A DNA stretch of 64,000 nt from Gonatopus flavifemur (taxonomy: Eukaryota; Arthropoda; Insecta; Hymenoptera; Dryinidae). Under the pieces are notes generated by a model, which was given only the letters and a program-made list of their open reading frames with translations, was not told where the DNA came from and did not search any database. Of the stretch, positions 33,816 through 43,140 are shown in pieces. The stretch lies in contig JAFFJZ010000007.1 of NCBI GenBank assembly GCA_018340375.1, forward strand, positions 7,502,001 through 7,566,000, given 5' to 3'. A program made the position numbers and the translations under genes. Within the stretch, counting starts at the first letter, position 1, and every line of letters starts with the position of its first letter.

Positions 33816-34842
33816 GAGATTTCTGATAGGACATGAGCAAATTGATGCTGGTAGAATTTCTAAGATTGAAGTTCGATTATGATAACATATTCTCTAAGCC
33901 CACATGGCACACAAGTTCAGAAAGAGTTCATAAAGAATCCAATTGGAGCTTGGAAAATTTGATATGAGTTCTCAAGATTTCTTTTTGAACTCCTGTGCTG
34001 CGTGGGACATAACAGGTTGGTTATCAATTTCCTGATCGAAATTTATGAAACAAATCAAATTCTTCTCTGGAAAATTGTCATCTTACTTTATTTCTCATCC
34101 TATGATATTCAATTTCAACGGTTCAAGTACACACAGGTGCAAATTCGCACCAACCATTTCAAGACTTTTCGTTTTTCGTCAAAAATTGATTTATTCCCGT
34201 GTTTTTTCACCGATCAAATGAAATATTTGTGAATTTCCTTCCACGCCGCGTTAATCTGCACAGTTATCCTTCGAATTGAAGAGAAGTAAGGTCAAATTTG
34301 TCGAACAGGAACCGAGTTATTATTTCGTACAGTTGCGTGGTGCGAATTTGCACCTATGGTACACCCATGGTGTGAAAGGATGTGTGTACTTGAAGGGTTG
34401 ATATTACTCTAACTTATGGATTTTATGAACATTTAATGTGCTGTCATTAAATATTGGCATGAAACAGTGTTTACCATTGAATGAGGTGAATCCATAGTAA
34501 ATTGGTTATTCATCATTCTGAAAATTACAGTTCAGTCTTTACATTGTGGATAATCTTCATCAATATTATTATGATGATATTTTTTACATTCTCTCCACTA
34601 TAACAATTAATTTTCCGCAACTGGTCCCAAGTTAATGTGATACTGATTGTTGATTCCATTAGTATTAATACGATCAGTAATTATTTGACTGTTTTATTTG
34701 CATATCCAACCATACAATTATATTTAAAGTGAATCACTTTTCACTCACTTTTTCAATCGAAAACTCACTTTTCACTTACTTTTCTTCACTAGCAACTCAC
34801 TTTCCTCACTTATTTGAAACCATTGAACCACTAGCATGCCTG

Positions 34843-35067
34843 CAATCATTTTCTGCCACTGAATAATGAAATATCAACTTTTTCGAGAAAATATATTGTA
34901 TTCGCCAAAAATTGTAAAAACTGAAAAACTTTAAGCTCGATGCGCGAGGGTCAAATGTTGACCGATTTGAATGATCTTTTTTTCATTCGATTTGTGTTCC
35001 TCCAGACCGTCTCTTCCGCACTATTACGTTCCGGATTTAAAAAATTTTCGTTCTTCGGCCCACCCTA
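34843..35067. repeat. right TIR of the 7.6-kb element
   Basis: Inverted match to the left terminus, from about 34855 to GGCCCACCCTA at 35057-35067. Confidence 0.8.
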
Positions 35068-35348
35068 ACGTGTATGGATCCAGTTTCAGATACATTTTAC
35101 ATTAAATTTAATGTGAACTATAGCATTATCTACAGTTGGGCCATGTTTTTGTACATTAAATGTGAATTTGAAAATGATTGAAAAAAACTTCCAGGTATTT
35201 CTGACATTGAGAGTTAAGAACAATTTAAATTATTCTTCAACAAGAATGCATGACGAATCTTGCAATAATGGGTCGAAATTCGAATTCTCTGACCCAAGAA
35301 ACATGGACCGGGTTGTAGAATTGAGTGAATATCATACTTTCTACGAAA

Positions 35349-36480
35349 TCTGATATTCAGCCGTTTGAGAACGGATTATGCTGATGAATTTCTCTTGCGC
35401 GTTGATAAATGAATCGCTGTATTTTGCGAACCAACAATCCAATCGATCTGAAACTGTTTGGGAAGTTTGTCCATACAATAACGAACAACTTTGTCGCTGG
35501 AAGTTTTGTGTAGCCCATACTTCCCGCGCCACTTTCTCGATGCGAAGCATGAGAAACGTGATTTTTGCTTCGAATAAGGAATTTATTGACTGATTATTGA
35601 TTTTGACTAACTTTCACATTGTCGTCTCTGGGGAAGTCTCAAGAATCGGAATCTATGAGATTTATCTTGATCCGTCAGAAAATCACCGAGTCAAAACGAG
35701 TTTGAAGTTTGAAAACATTGGTTTTTGATCTGAAAAAAGTGGGTAATGGATTGTTCAGGAGGCGAGTTTCTCAGAGGATGGGGTGTAGGGAGAAATAGAA
35801 AAGAGACAATTATGTGCTGAAACAATTATAGCTACGAATATATTCTATTCTTAATGGAGGAATACAATACAATGGTTATCGCTTACCAACTAGTGTGAGT
35901 GTGAACGAGTGAGGGTGTCGTGTGTGCGTGTATGTCATCTCGTCGTATGGGGTCGGCCGGCCTTGCCTGGCATTGGGTCCTCGGGGTCGCCTTTGAGGGA
36001 TGGTCTTCACCGAGGGGCCCGTGGCTTGGCGAACTGGTCGTGGTTGGTGCAGACTGACCAAATCTGGACTTTCACTGACTAAACTCTTTATATGTAAGTT
36101 CGTAATGGCCTCGTGGGGCACGCTATCACGGGAGGCTCAGAGAATCGTTATGTAATGAAGACACGAGAGGAACTGCCCTTCGCCGCCTTGACTTATTACG
36201 AGTCTTGCCGCTGCTGTCCCCTCTAGCTCCTCGTTGGCACCCCCTTCTTCTCTCTTCCTCTTCTCGTAACACTTGTAGATGTTACAAGTGTAGTTCTCAT
36301 TTGTTGTCTCAATAACTATTGATGATAGCAAAAAATGGTAACCAGAGACTCAGATTGGTTTTTCAAGACCTATGACCCAGTCCTTTCGAATTTTTGGAAT
36401 TCCAACTTTTGATTTGGGCATGTGGTGTGACGGCTTGGGAAATAGTTATACATGTTTTCGAGCGCGAGTCGTGTGATTGC
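35349..36480 (+). repeat. dispersed ~580-bp repeat, copy 2, interrupted by a GC-rich insert
   Basis: Positions 35349-35765 match the first two-thirds of the repeat and 36330-36480 the last third (ACTCAGATTGGTTTTTCAAG, CGGCTTGGGAAATAG). The intervening ~560 bp (35770-36330) is much richer in G and C than its surroundings (for example GGTCGGCCGGCCTTGCCTGG) and ends near AACACTTGTAGATGTTACAA. It could be a solo LTR or another insertion. I found no exact duplication at its borders. Confidence 0.65.
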
Positions 36481-36639
36481 ATGTGAAGATTTAATTAGAA
36501 TTTCAGGAATCATAGAATTCTGGATGATGGGTCTTTCAAAATTAGCCCATATGCCCGTTCACAATTTCAAAAAAGTATCTCGCTGCAGTTACCGTTGCGC
36601 CACCAACAAATTGACGAAGTAACAGTTGCCGTTACCATT

Positions 36640-37260
36640 TGGAAAATATAATTTGGATTTGTCGCTGCCGAAAGACGCTTGCATAGAATTTGTCGCTCGA
36701 CTGTTTCTGGACATCCGGAGTCCACATAATCCGTGGATACGTATATAAAGACGATTTGCGGAATTTCCACCAGATGCCCCGCTACCAGAAACACCTTGCA
36801 TAGCATTTGTGACTCGACTGTTTCTGGTCCTCTGGAGTCCACACAATCTGTACATATGTACATGAGGGCGATTTGCGGAATTTCCGTCAGCACAATCGCA
36901 TCTAAATCGATCTAGGGTCATGAAATTCGCGATTTTTTGTGGATTTGAATTTGTCGCTACCAGAATAAACGTGGATAGAATTTGTCGCTCGGCTCTTTCT
37001 GATTCTGCGGAGACCATAAGATCTGTCACCATGTATATCAGAACGATTGGTGGAATTTCCGCCAGCACAATCGCATCTGAATCAATCTAGCGTCATTGAA
37101 TTCGCGATTTTTTGTGGATTTGGATTTGTCACTACCAGAAAAAACTTGCATACAATTTTTCGCTCGACTTTTCTGGTCCTCCGGAGTCCACAGTCTCTTC
37201 TACCATACTTGTCAGCACGTTTCATGCATTTCCCAATACCACCATCGCATTTGTATCGAC
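36640..37260. repeat. degenerate tandem array, ~180-bp unit, four copies
   Basis: The word series TTTGTCGCT(A/G)CC, GCATAGAATTTGTCGCTCGAC, TTTCTGGTCCTCYGGAGTCCA, and CGATTTGCGGAATTTCC recurs with cores near 36654, 36780, 36945 and 37120. Later units add CAGCACAATCGCATCTGAATC and ATTCGCGATTTTTTGTGGAT. Open frames across it reflect the repeat, not a gene. Confidence 0.75.
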
Positions 37261-37299
37261 TCAGAAGCATGCTCACGATTTCCCAAAATTCTCAGAACA

Positions 37300-38726
37300 G
37301 TCAAAATTGATTTTCGCCCACCCTTGATTTTCCCTCTGGTGGCGTTGAAATCAAATATCTCGAGATATAGGGACTTGCTCTAGATTTTAGCCAAAGATAT
37401 TCATTCCAGAAAGTCGCTCAGAATTTATAAACTCCCTGAAAACCATCGCTTTTGATGTTGTCGAGCACAAACTCGAAAATATATTAGGAAGAGTCAAATT
37501 CACCAAAATCATAGGATCAAATAATCAATCCCATCCTCCAATTCAAATCAATTCAATTCCTCCAATCACGTCAATGTATATGCTTGTGATGTATCAAACC
37601 CCACCTCCGCACCGTGGTTCATCCTTATCCATCACGGTGCTAATTCAAGGTAATAGTACATATCGAATGTCCATATGAATTCCAAAGGTTCCTCAATACA
37701 TCAAAATCAATAAATTGTGAAATGTTTATGTTTTCTCTGCAGCCTTCAGGGATCAAAATTTTATACTGTAACTCCGAGAAAGTTAAGTCAAATACTAAAT
37801 TTGACCGCATCAAGGGAAAACATTCGAAAATAAAAAAAAATTAATTTTGACTTCCCAAAAATTTTTCAAATATTGAGCAACTCTTTGGGAATTTTTCTTA
37901 AGCTGATCTCCAGAGAGAATTTCCAAAACATGAAAAACTCACATATTTCCATGAGAGACAGGGAAACAAAAAATATTCGATTTTCATGCATGACTCTCAT
38001 GTTAAACATATATATCAGGAGCAGAAAATCCCATAAACCAGTCTATTACCTGTATGTTACATAATAGTTACATATGGAATATACCCTCCGAATTCATTGA
38101 CAATTGTAATATTGTTCCTCATATCGTCATGTGAATCAGTTGGAAATCCTGACTGCATTTGATTACTGTGTCACGTAATTCTCATTTTACGTTATGTGAT
38201 TTCGATGTGGAATTCATGTCACCGTCTTCTTCGGATTGTAGCCCCAACGTCACCCCTTGCACATTCTTCTGCATTTTGTATTGCGTCAATATGCCTGTGA
38301 TCATCATATTCTTCCATCGGAGTTCGCAAAAAATTCAAGATTTCATTCCTCAAACTTAAAATATTGAATATCGCAGCAACCAATGAACGAATTCAAGTCT
38401 TTCCAACGTATATCGAGAGCGACAAAAAAGCGACAAATTCCTATGGAATCCTTTTTTTCCCCATCCCTCTGAACCAAGAATGTGCTGGCGGAACAGTTCC
38501 GCTAGCACAACCTCCATTATTCCGGAATCCTAAAGACCAACGAATTCGAGATTGGTGTTACAAATTAGCGAAAAATTAGTGACAAATTCCTATATAGGTT
38601 CTTTTCGATTCCACTCATTTGGTTGTTCCAGCGCAACAGATGTATGTTTTCGTGATTGTCATATCACCGATTTCTCGCAGTATAGACATTCGGAATGCTT
38701 ATATCTTTGAACTACGTGAATTGATA
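37300..38726. other. no gene recognised
   Basis: AT-rich; only short random-looking frames and small hairpins, such as CACCGTGG/CACGGTG near 37607-37640. Confidence 0.5.
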
Positions 38727-39017
38727 TACTGACAGAAAAACGACCTGGTTGAAACATTCGTGGTCGCTATAACTCGAAATTTGGTTCGATTCACTAGGAA
38801 ATGTGATTTTGATGTCCAGAAAAAGTGTTTGAAGCCAAAATTAACTACACATTTTGGTTATCACACCAAGAAAAGAATCTGGTTCTTCTAAAAATGTAGT
38901 TAATTATTACTCCAACCACTTCTTCTGGACATCACAATCACATTTCCTGGTAGATCGAACCAGATTTCAAGTTATTGCGACCACAGATGTTTTAACGAAG
39001 TCGTTTTTCTGTCAGTG
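38727..39017. mobile_element. foldback MITE, (C/T)ACTGACAGAAAAACGAC ends, TA target
   Basis: The left arm (TACTGACAGAAAAACGACCT, TTCGATTCACTAGGAAATGTG, TGATGTCCAGAAAAAGTG) is the complement of the right arm with about 10-15 percent divergence, meeting around 38870. TA is present outside both ends (38725-38726, 39018-39019). Confidence 0.82.
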
Positions 39018-39034
39018 TAGATACCTTTTGTTAA

Positions 39035-39913
39035 GGGGTAACACCACTCTAGAGGCCGAAAAAAGGTGTAATCTTGCGGATTTTTCATGGGATTATGGGA
39101 AGAGGGATTGTACTGAAATTCACAGGGTGTATTCAACATATATTGGAGTATGAAAAAAAATTCTTTCATCATCGATTTCGTGCAAAATGATGGCGCCACA
39201 GCGGATCTCCGATACAAGGTTTTTTTGAAGACGCTCCGCGGGCGTACCCATTCCTCGGTGACCGTGAGAGCTGGAACGAAAATCCAAAAATTTTTTGAAA
39301 CTACATACTAATAGCTATTGAAGTACGTAGGATTATTCTTTTTTTTCAATTTTTGTAGAAACTGTGCATATCTGAACAAAAAGTATGGATTTTCGACTAA
39401 AAAAAGAGCAGTAAATTGTTAATAAAGAAAGTAATTTTCAAAATATCAAAAAACGGGTACGTACTTCAGAGGAGAATATATATATGAAGCTACTGTGAAA
39501 ATTTGAAGTCGATCCATGCAATAGTTTTGAAGCTACGAGTACGCCCGATTTGAAAAAAACAAGTTTAAAGTTTTCGTAACATTGAAACCGTTGAAATTTT
39601 TGTTTACCTCTAGTCTGCGATGCCTGCGCCGTACACCTGGCCGTCTCTGTTGATGTCGGACTCTTCCTTTTCCTTCCTTGCAGATTTTATGGACATCCGG
39701 GCCTCTCTGGCATCGTTGGTCAAATCAGAGCGCGCCGTGGCAGCTGATTCAGCCGTCGGCGCGCGCTCCGAGGCGTTGCGGCAGATTTGAGAATTAGACC
39801 CTTTCCACATTGAATTTCAATATGAAACGAATTGGATATGTTTTTTGAAGTCCTTAAGTATACTTAGGTAAAAAAAAATCGAATTTTTGAAAATCCTAGA
39901 GAAGTGTTACCCC
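39035..39913. mobile_element. 879-bp non-autonomous element with TTAA target site
   Basis: TTAA occurs at 39031-39034 and 39914-39917. Just inside, GGGGTAACACCACTCTAG and CTAGAGAAGTGTTACCCC form ~18-bp inverted ends with two mismatches. TTAA specificity fits Kolobok or piggyBac; GGGG-type tips favour Kolobok-like. Internally there is a GC-rich block (39605-39800) with a 66-codon minus-strand frame rich in Ala, Ser and Arg, of unknown origin. It begins only 14 bp after the preceding foldback element. Confidence 0.8.
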
Positions 39914-39917
39914 TTAA

Positions 39918-42050
39918 GCACAATCATTATAACTGTATTACTTTTGATGAACAGTTATTCATACCACAGTTTATATTCAATGATGGACAATTCAATTCAA
40001 TCAGAAATGTATTCGAATATCGAGATGGATATTGAACGGGGAATATCGGTTCAATTCCATCGATGAATCCGATAATTCATGCATAGACGAAAATGTGATA
40101 TACTCCGTATATTTATATATATATATATATTATACAAAACTATGCGAAAGTTCTTTTTTTTTCTCTCCCTCTCTCTTTCTATCAGTGAAAGTTGAATGTG
40201 CAAATTTTTACCTACCGTGAAAACCCGAGCCTTTTCTTTCAATACAAAGGAGCCTGGCACACGATGATACAACAACGGCCGACTAAGCGTCGCGCCAAGC
40301 AATGCAACGGCTAAACGCAAACCCTTGCAGGTATACTTGAAGTCTGCATCAAGTAAATATACGCATGAGGTAACTGACGCCATTAGTGAACATTTAAGAA
40401 CACAAGTACTCTAAATATAAATTACTCCATGGAAAATTTCTTTAAAATGAATTTCCACGAGTAAATAGGGTAGATTGAGCATTTCCATTTCCTCTTACCG
40501 TGATTTTTCATTCATTTTCTAAGTGATAACAATAAAAATAATGAGATTAATGAAATGTTAACAATACCCCCATTAGTGAACGGGTCGCATGAATTAGTGA
40601 ACGCTGATTGACCCCATTACTGAACATGTAGAATCTGAGGCTGCTCAGATGAGTTATTATCACTTTCCTGATGATATTCGAAATATATTCTGTGCACATT
40701 CTAATGAGACCTTTTCATAGGTGCTATGCATATTCATCAGACGTATGTAATCGAATGTATGACGGGACGTCAGTCGAACGTCGATTGAATGAATATCGTA
40801 CATTTCAAATGTACTATGTACGTTCTGAGTATATTTAAAACAGTCTCATTTGTATATTCTATGAACTTCCATGATATTTTCTTCGTATCTCATTCTCAAA
40901 TTCTACCAACGTTTTTATTCTATATATACTTTGAACTTCTGTTGCTGCTTGAGGTACTTTCGCGAAAAAAATTGAGAATTCAAAGTCGAGTTTATAATTT
41001 TACATGTTTATTCCAATCCTTGGAGAAATTTATAGATTGATTGAAAAATTATGCGCATTATGGGAATTCATGAAAAAATTTTCCCAGAGTAGATACCTAT
41101 GATATGAATTGGTACGTTCATTCGTTCAGTGATAGATTCACCGATCATTCTCGTGTGTGTATTTCTGAACGCGCAATTTCCTAGGTTAGTGACTGGCAGT
41201 TATTGAAAATAACCCTATATTATCTTAATTTGAATAACATCAATAGATTGGATACATAAAATAGTTCAATGGTCGCATTAATACTATGAAAATGCACAAT
41301 TGAAAAAATGTCCATTCTTAACTCACCTTGTAAGATTCACGAAGGCAAAGCTCGTTGTGATACTCGGCATGAATCTTTATTCATTTCGTGAATTACATTT
41401 TTCTTCCTTCCATTTGTTTTCGCATCAATCACGAACAATAATGTTTGAAGATTGGAATAATCTTCACAGCACGTAATAGGTAAACACTTCTTGTTCGTAA
41501 AAGAGGTTTTATTATCTCGAGGTTCACTAAAGGGATCGCGTTCGCTAATGGGGTCAGTTACCTTACTCATATTCACTCTTTTTCTTTCCTTTTAGAAATA
41601 TACGTATTTTTGTGCGTATATCTGTCTATACATGAATGAATGTTGAAGAATTTCTCCAAAATTAATCAAGTAAATAGATTAAAGAGGGACAATAACGGAT
41701 TATTATCATAAACAGAAACAACAAATAGTATCTACAATGAATGAATTAGAATTCATGTAACAAACGATAAACAAACAATTGTAGAAAAAGAATTGAACAA
41801 ACAAGAACACGAGCAAAAATGTTGAACCAACAAAAAGCACGATCAAACAAATAATCGAATCATAAATAATTAATACAAATAGGTTCATTCGAACGAAACA
41901 TGCAACCAAAAACAAATAAATAATTCCTCCTCAATAAAGTAAAATTGAGCAATCATTGTGCATGCAATATTTAGCATGAACGAATTCAATTTGTTGATAA
42001 AGAACATTCAATTTAGAATTAAGAAAGATTAGATTAATGAACAAGAAGGA
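39918..42050. other. no gene recognised; contains motif clusters
   Basis: Apart from a (TA)n run near 40114-40131, a CT-rich run near 40160-40180, and the repeated CCATTAGTGAAC words listed separately, no feature is supported. AT-rich AACAAAC-type low complexity at 41700-41930 produces a spurious hydrophobic frame. Confidence 0.5.
40371..41575. repeat. clusters of CCATTAGTGAAC words
   Basis: GGTAACTGACGCCATTAGTGAA occurs near 40371-40394. CCCCATTAGTGAACGGGTCGC, AATTAGTGAACGCTGATTGA and CCCCATTACTGAACATG lie near 40567-40630. Their complement, GGTTCACTAAAGGGATCGCG plus TTCGCTAATGGGGTCAGTTACC, lies near 41521-41566. The outer two clusters are inverted relative to each other, which would suit subterminal binding sites of a ~1.2-kb DNA element. 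Confidence 0.55.
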
Positions 42051-42844
42051 TAGAGCTGCAGATCAGTGCATTACCTTACCAAAATATTAGAAATGGTGAT
42101 GTGAAGAGGAAGTGGCAAGAACATGCATCGATCAGAAAACTCCTCGATCAACGAAACTAACCCCCACGGAGGAATGAGAGCATGCAAAGCAATTCCGCAA
42201 TGGTAGGGAAATGACCCATCGCTACGCTTGGACTACCCTCACTGAGTGACAGTGAATTCGTATGAAGGTAAGAGGCCTTCCACCACCATGCATCGATCTA
42301 CGATCAATGTTTCAATGCAGTCCTCGTCCCCCTGTTGAGAAATCAAAAGTATGCGAGGGTAGCAGCCCCTTCCACCGCAGAGACATACCAATGAGACTAA
42401 TTATTCATTCATGGATCATCACCGACCATAGGTTCATGACCAATGAAAACGACATTAGAAAAGGGAGAATCCAGTAAACTCCCATCACAAAAATCTGTGA
42501 ATTGAAAACTCGGATCGGAAAAGAAGGGGAGCAACCTCTTTTATCATCACAGTTAAGAACTGAATTCTGATTGACTGAGCGAGTGCTTAGAAGCAGCTGC
42601 ATTGCCAGAAATGACACACTTCGGCTTGTCAGCCACCCAAGCTTTTCAACTCCTTCAGCACTTTAGCACATCGGTTTCTTAGCCACCTAAGCACTCCAGT
42701 TCCTCTGGCTCTTCAGCCAACATTTAGGCTTATCAGCCTACTCAAAACTCAAACAAGTTTTTTTTCCTCCAATCTCCAGGCTCAAACAGCCTAAAAGTAC
42801 GAAGCTAAACTCACCATGCTCAACAAAACCGAAAGAAATTATTG

Positions 42845-43040
42845 TTGTTGCTGCCGCCGATACATAGCCACATATGATTGCTGCCGCGACACAGCTACAT
42901 GCTGCTACTGCCACCGATACATGGCCAAATACTATTTCTGCTGATACACAGCTACATACTGCTGCTGCCGCCGATACACGGCCACGTACAATTGCCACTG
43001 ATACACTTTTGCTGCCGCTGCCGATTCCTCGGAGAACACA
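42845..43040. repeat. imperfect minisatellite (GCTGCYGCCGATACA...)
   Basis: Alternating units of about 25-45 bp built on GCTGCTGCCGCCGATACAYGGCCACATA and GCTGATACACAGCTACATACT. The Ser/Ala/Cys-rich translation is periodic because of the repeat and not evidence of a gene. Confidence 0.8.
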
Positions 43041-43140
43041 GGCGCTGTTGGTACTCAATCAACATCATTGACACTCTGAATAAGTTTGACACTGCTGGAC
43101 GACGCTGGGCAAATATTGGCCTCCACCCATAATAACCACC

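Larger units (their letters stand above)
31434..34842. mobile_element. 3.4-kb nested element, 12-bp TIR, 6-bp TSD
   Basis: Starts CAGGCATGCTAG and ends with the exact complement CTAGCATGCCTG. CAATCA lies immediately outside both ends (31428-31433 and 34843-34848), a perfect 6-bp duplication. Both subterminal regions are packed with CTCACTTTT-type words, in the same orientation at both ends although the tips are inverted. No transposase is recognisable, and it carries further MITEs. It sits inside the right part of the 7.6-kb element, interrupting it just before the right TIR. Confidence 0.85.
27499..35067 (-). mobile_element. 7.6-kb DNA transposon, 8-bp TSD, unassigned superfamily
   Basis: The element begins TAGGGTGGGCC and ends GGCCCACCCTA. 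ACGTGCAT (27491-27498) and ACGTGTAT (35068-35075) flank it as an 8-bp target-site duplication with one mismatch. The terminal inverted repeats extend about 230 bp once a nested MITE in the left one is discounted; shared blocks include TAATAGYGCGGAARAGACGG and CAAATCGGTCAACATTTGAC. The coding part (28622-30945, minus) is a two-frame transposase-like protein. Three or more other elements have inserted into it. An 8-bp TSD is also seen in hAT, P and some Mutator-like groups, but neither the long TIRs nor the protein identifies the group by eye. Confidence 0.85.

Noticed and set aside
36567..37383. Long overlapping frames on both strands (up to 159 codons)
   Set aside because: They span the ~180-bp tandem array; repeated peptide blocks mirror the DNA repeat.
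40051..40383. 110-codon minus-strand frame starting MASVTSCVYLLDADF
   Set aside because: The first ~55 residues look protein-like, but the end is a CT-rich/TA repeat translation, and the start overlaps a CCATTAGTGAAC cluster. Not enough to call a gene.
41706..41915. 69-codon hydrophobic minus-strand frame that looks like a membrane protein
   Set aside because: Arises from AACAAAC/AATAAT low complexity; no start context or similarity.
42738..43058. 106-codon Ser/Ala/Val-rich frame
   Set aside because: Periodic translation of the GCTGCCGCCGATACA minisatellite.
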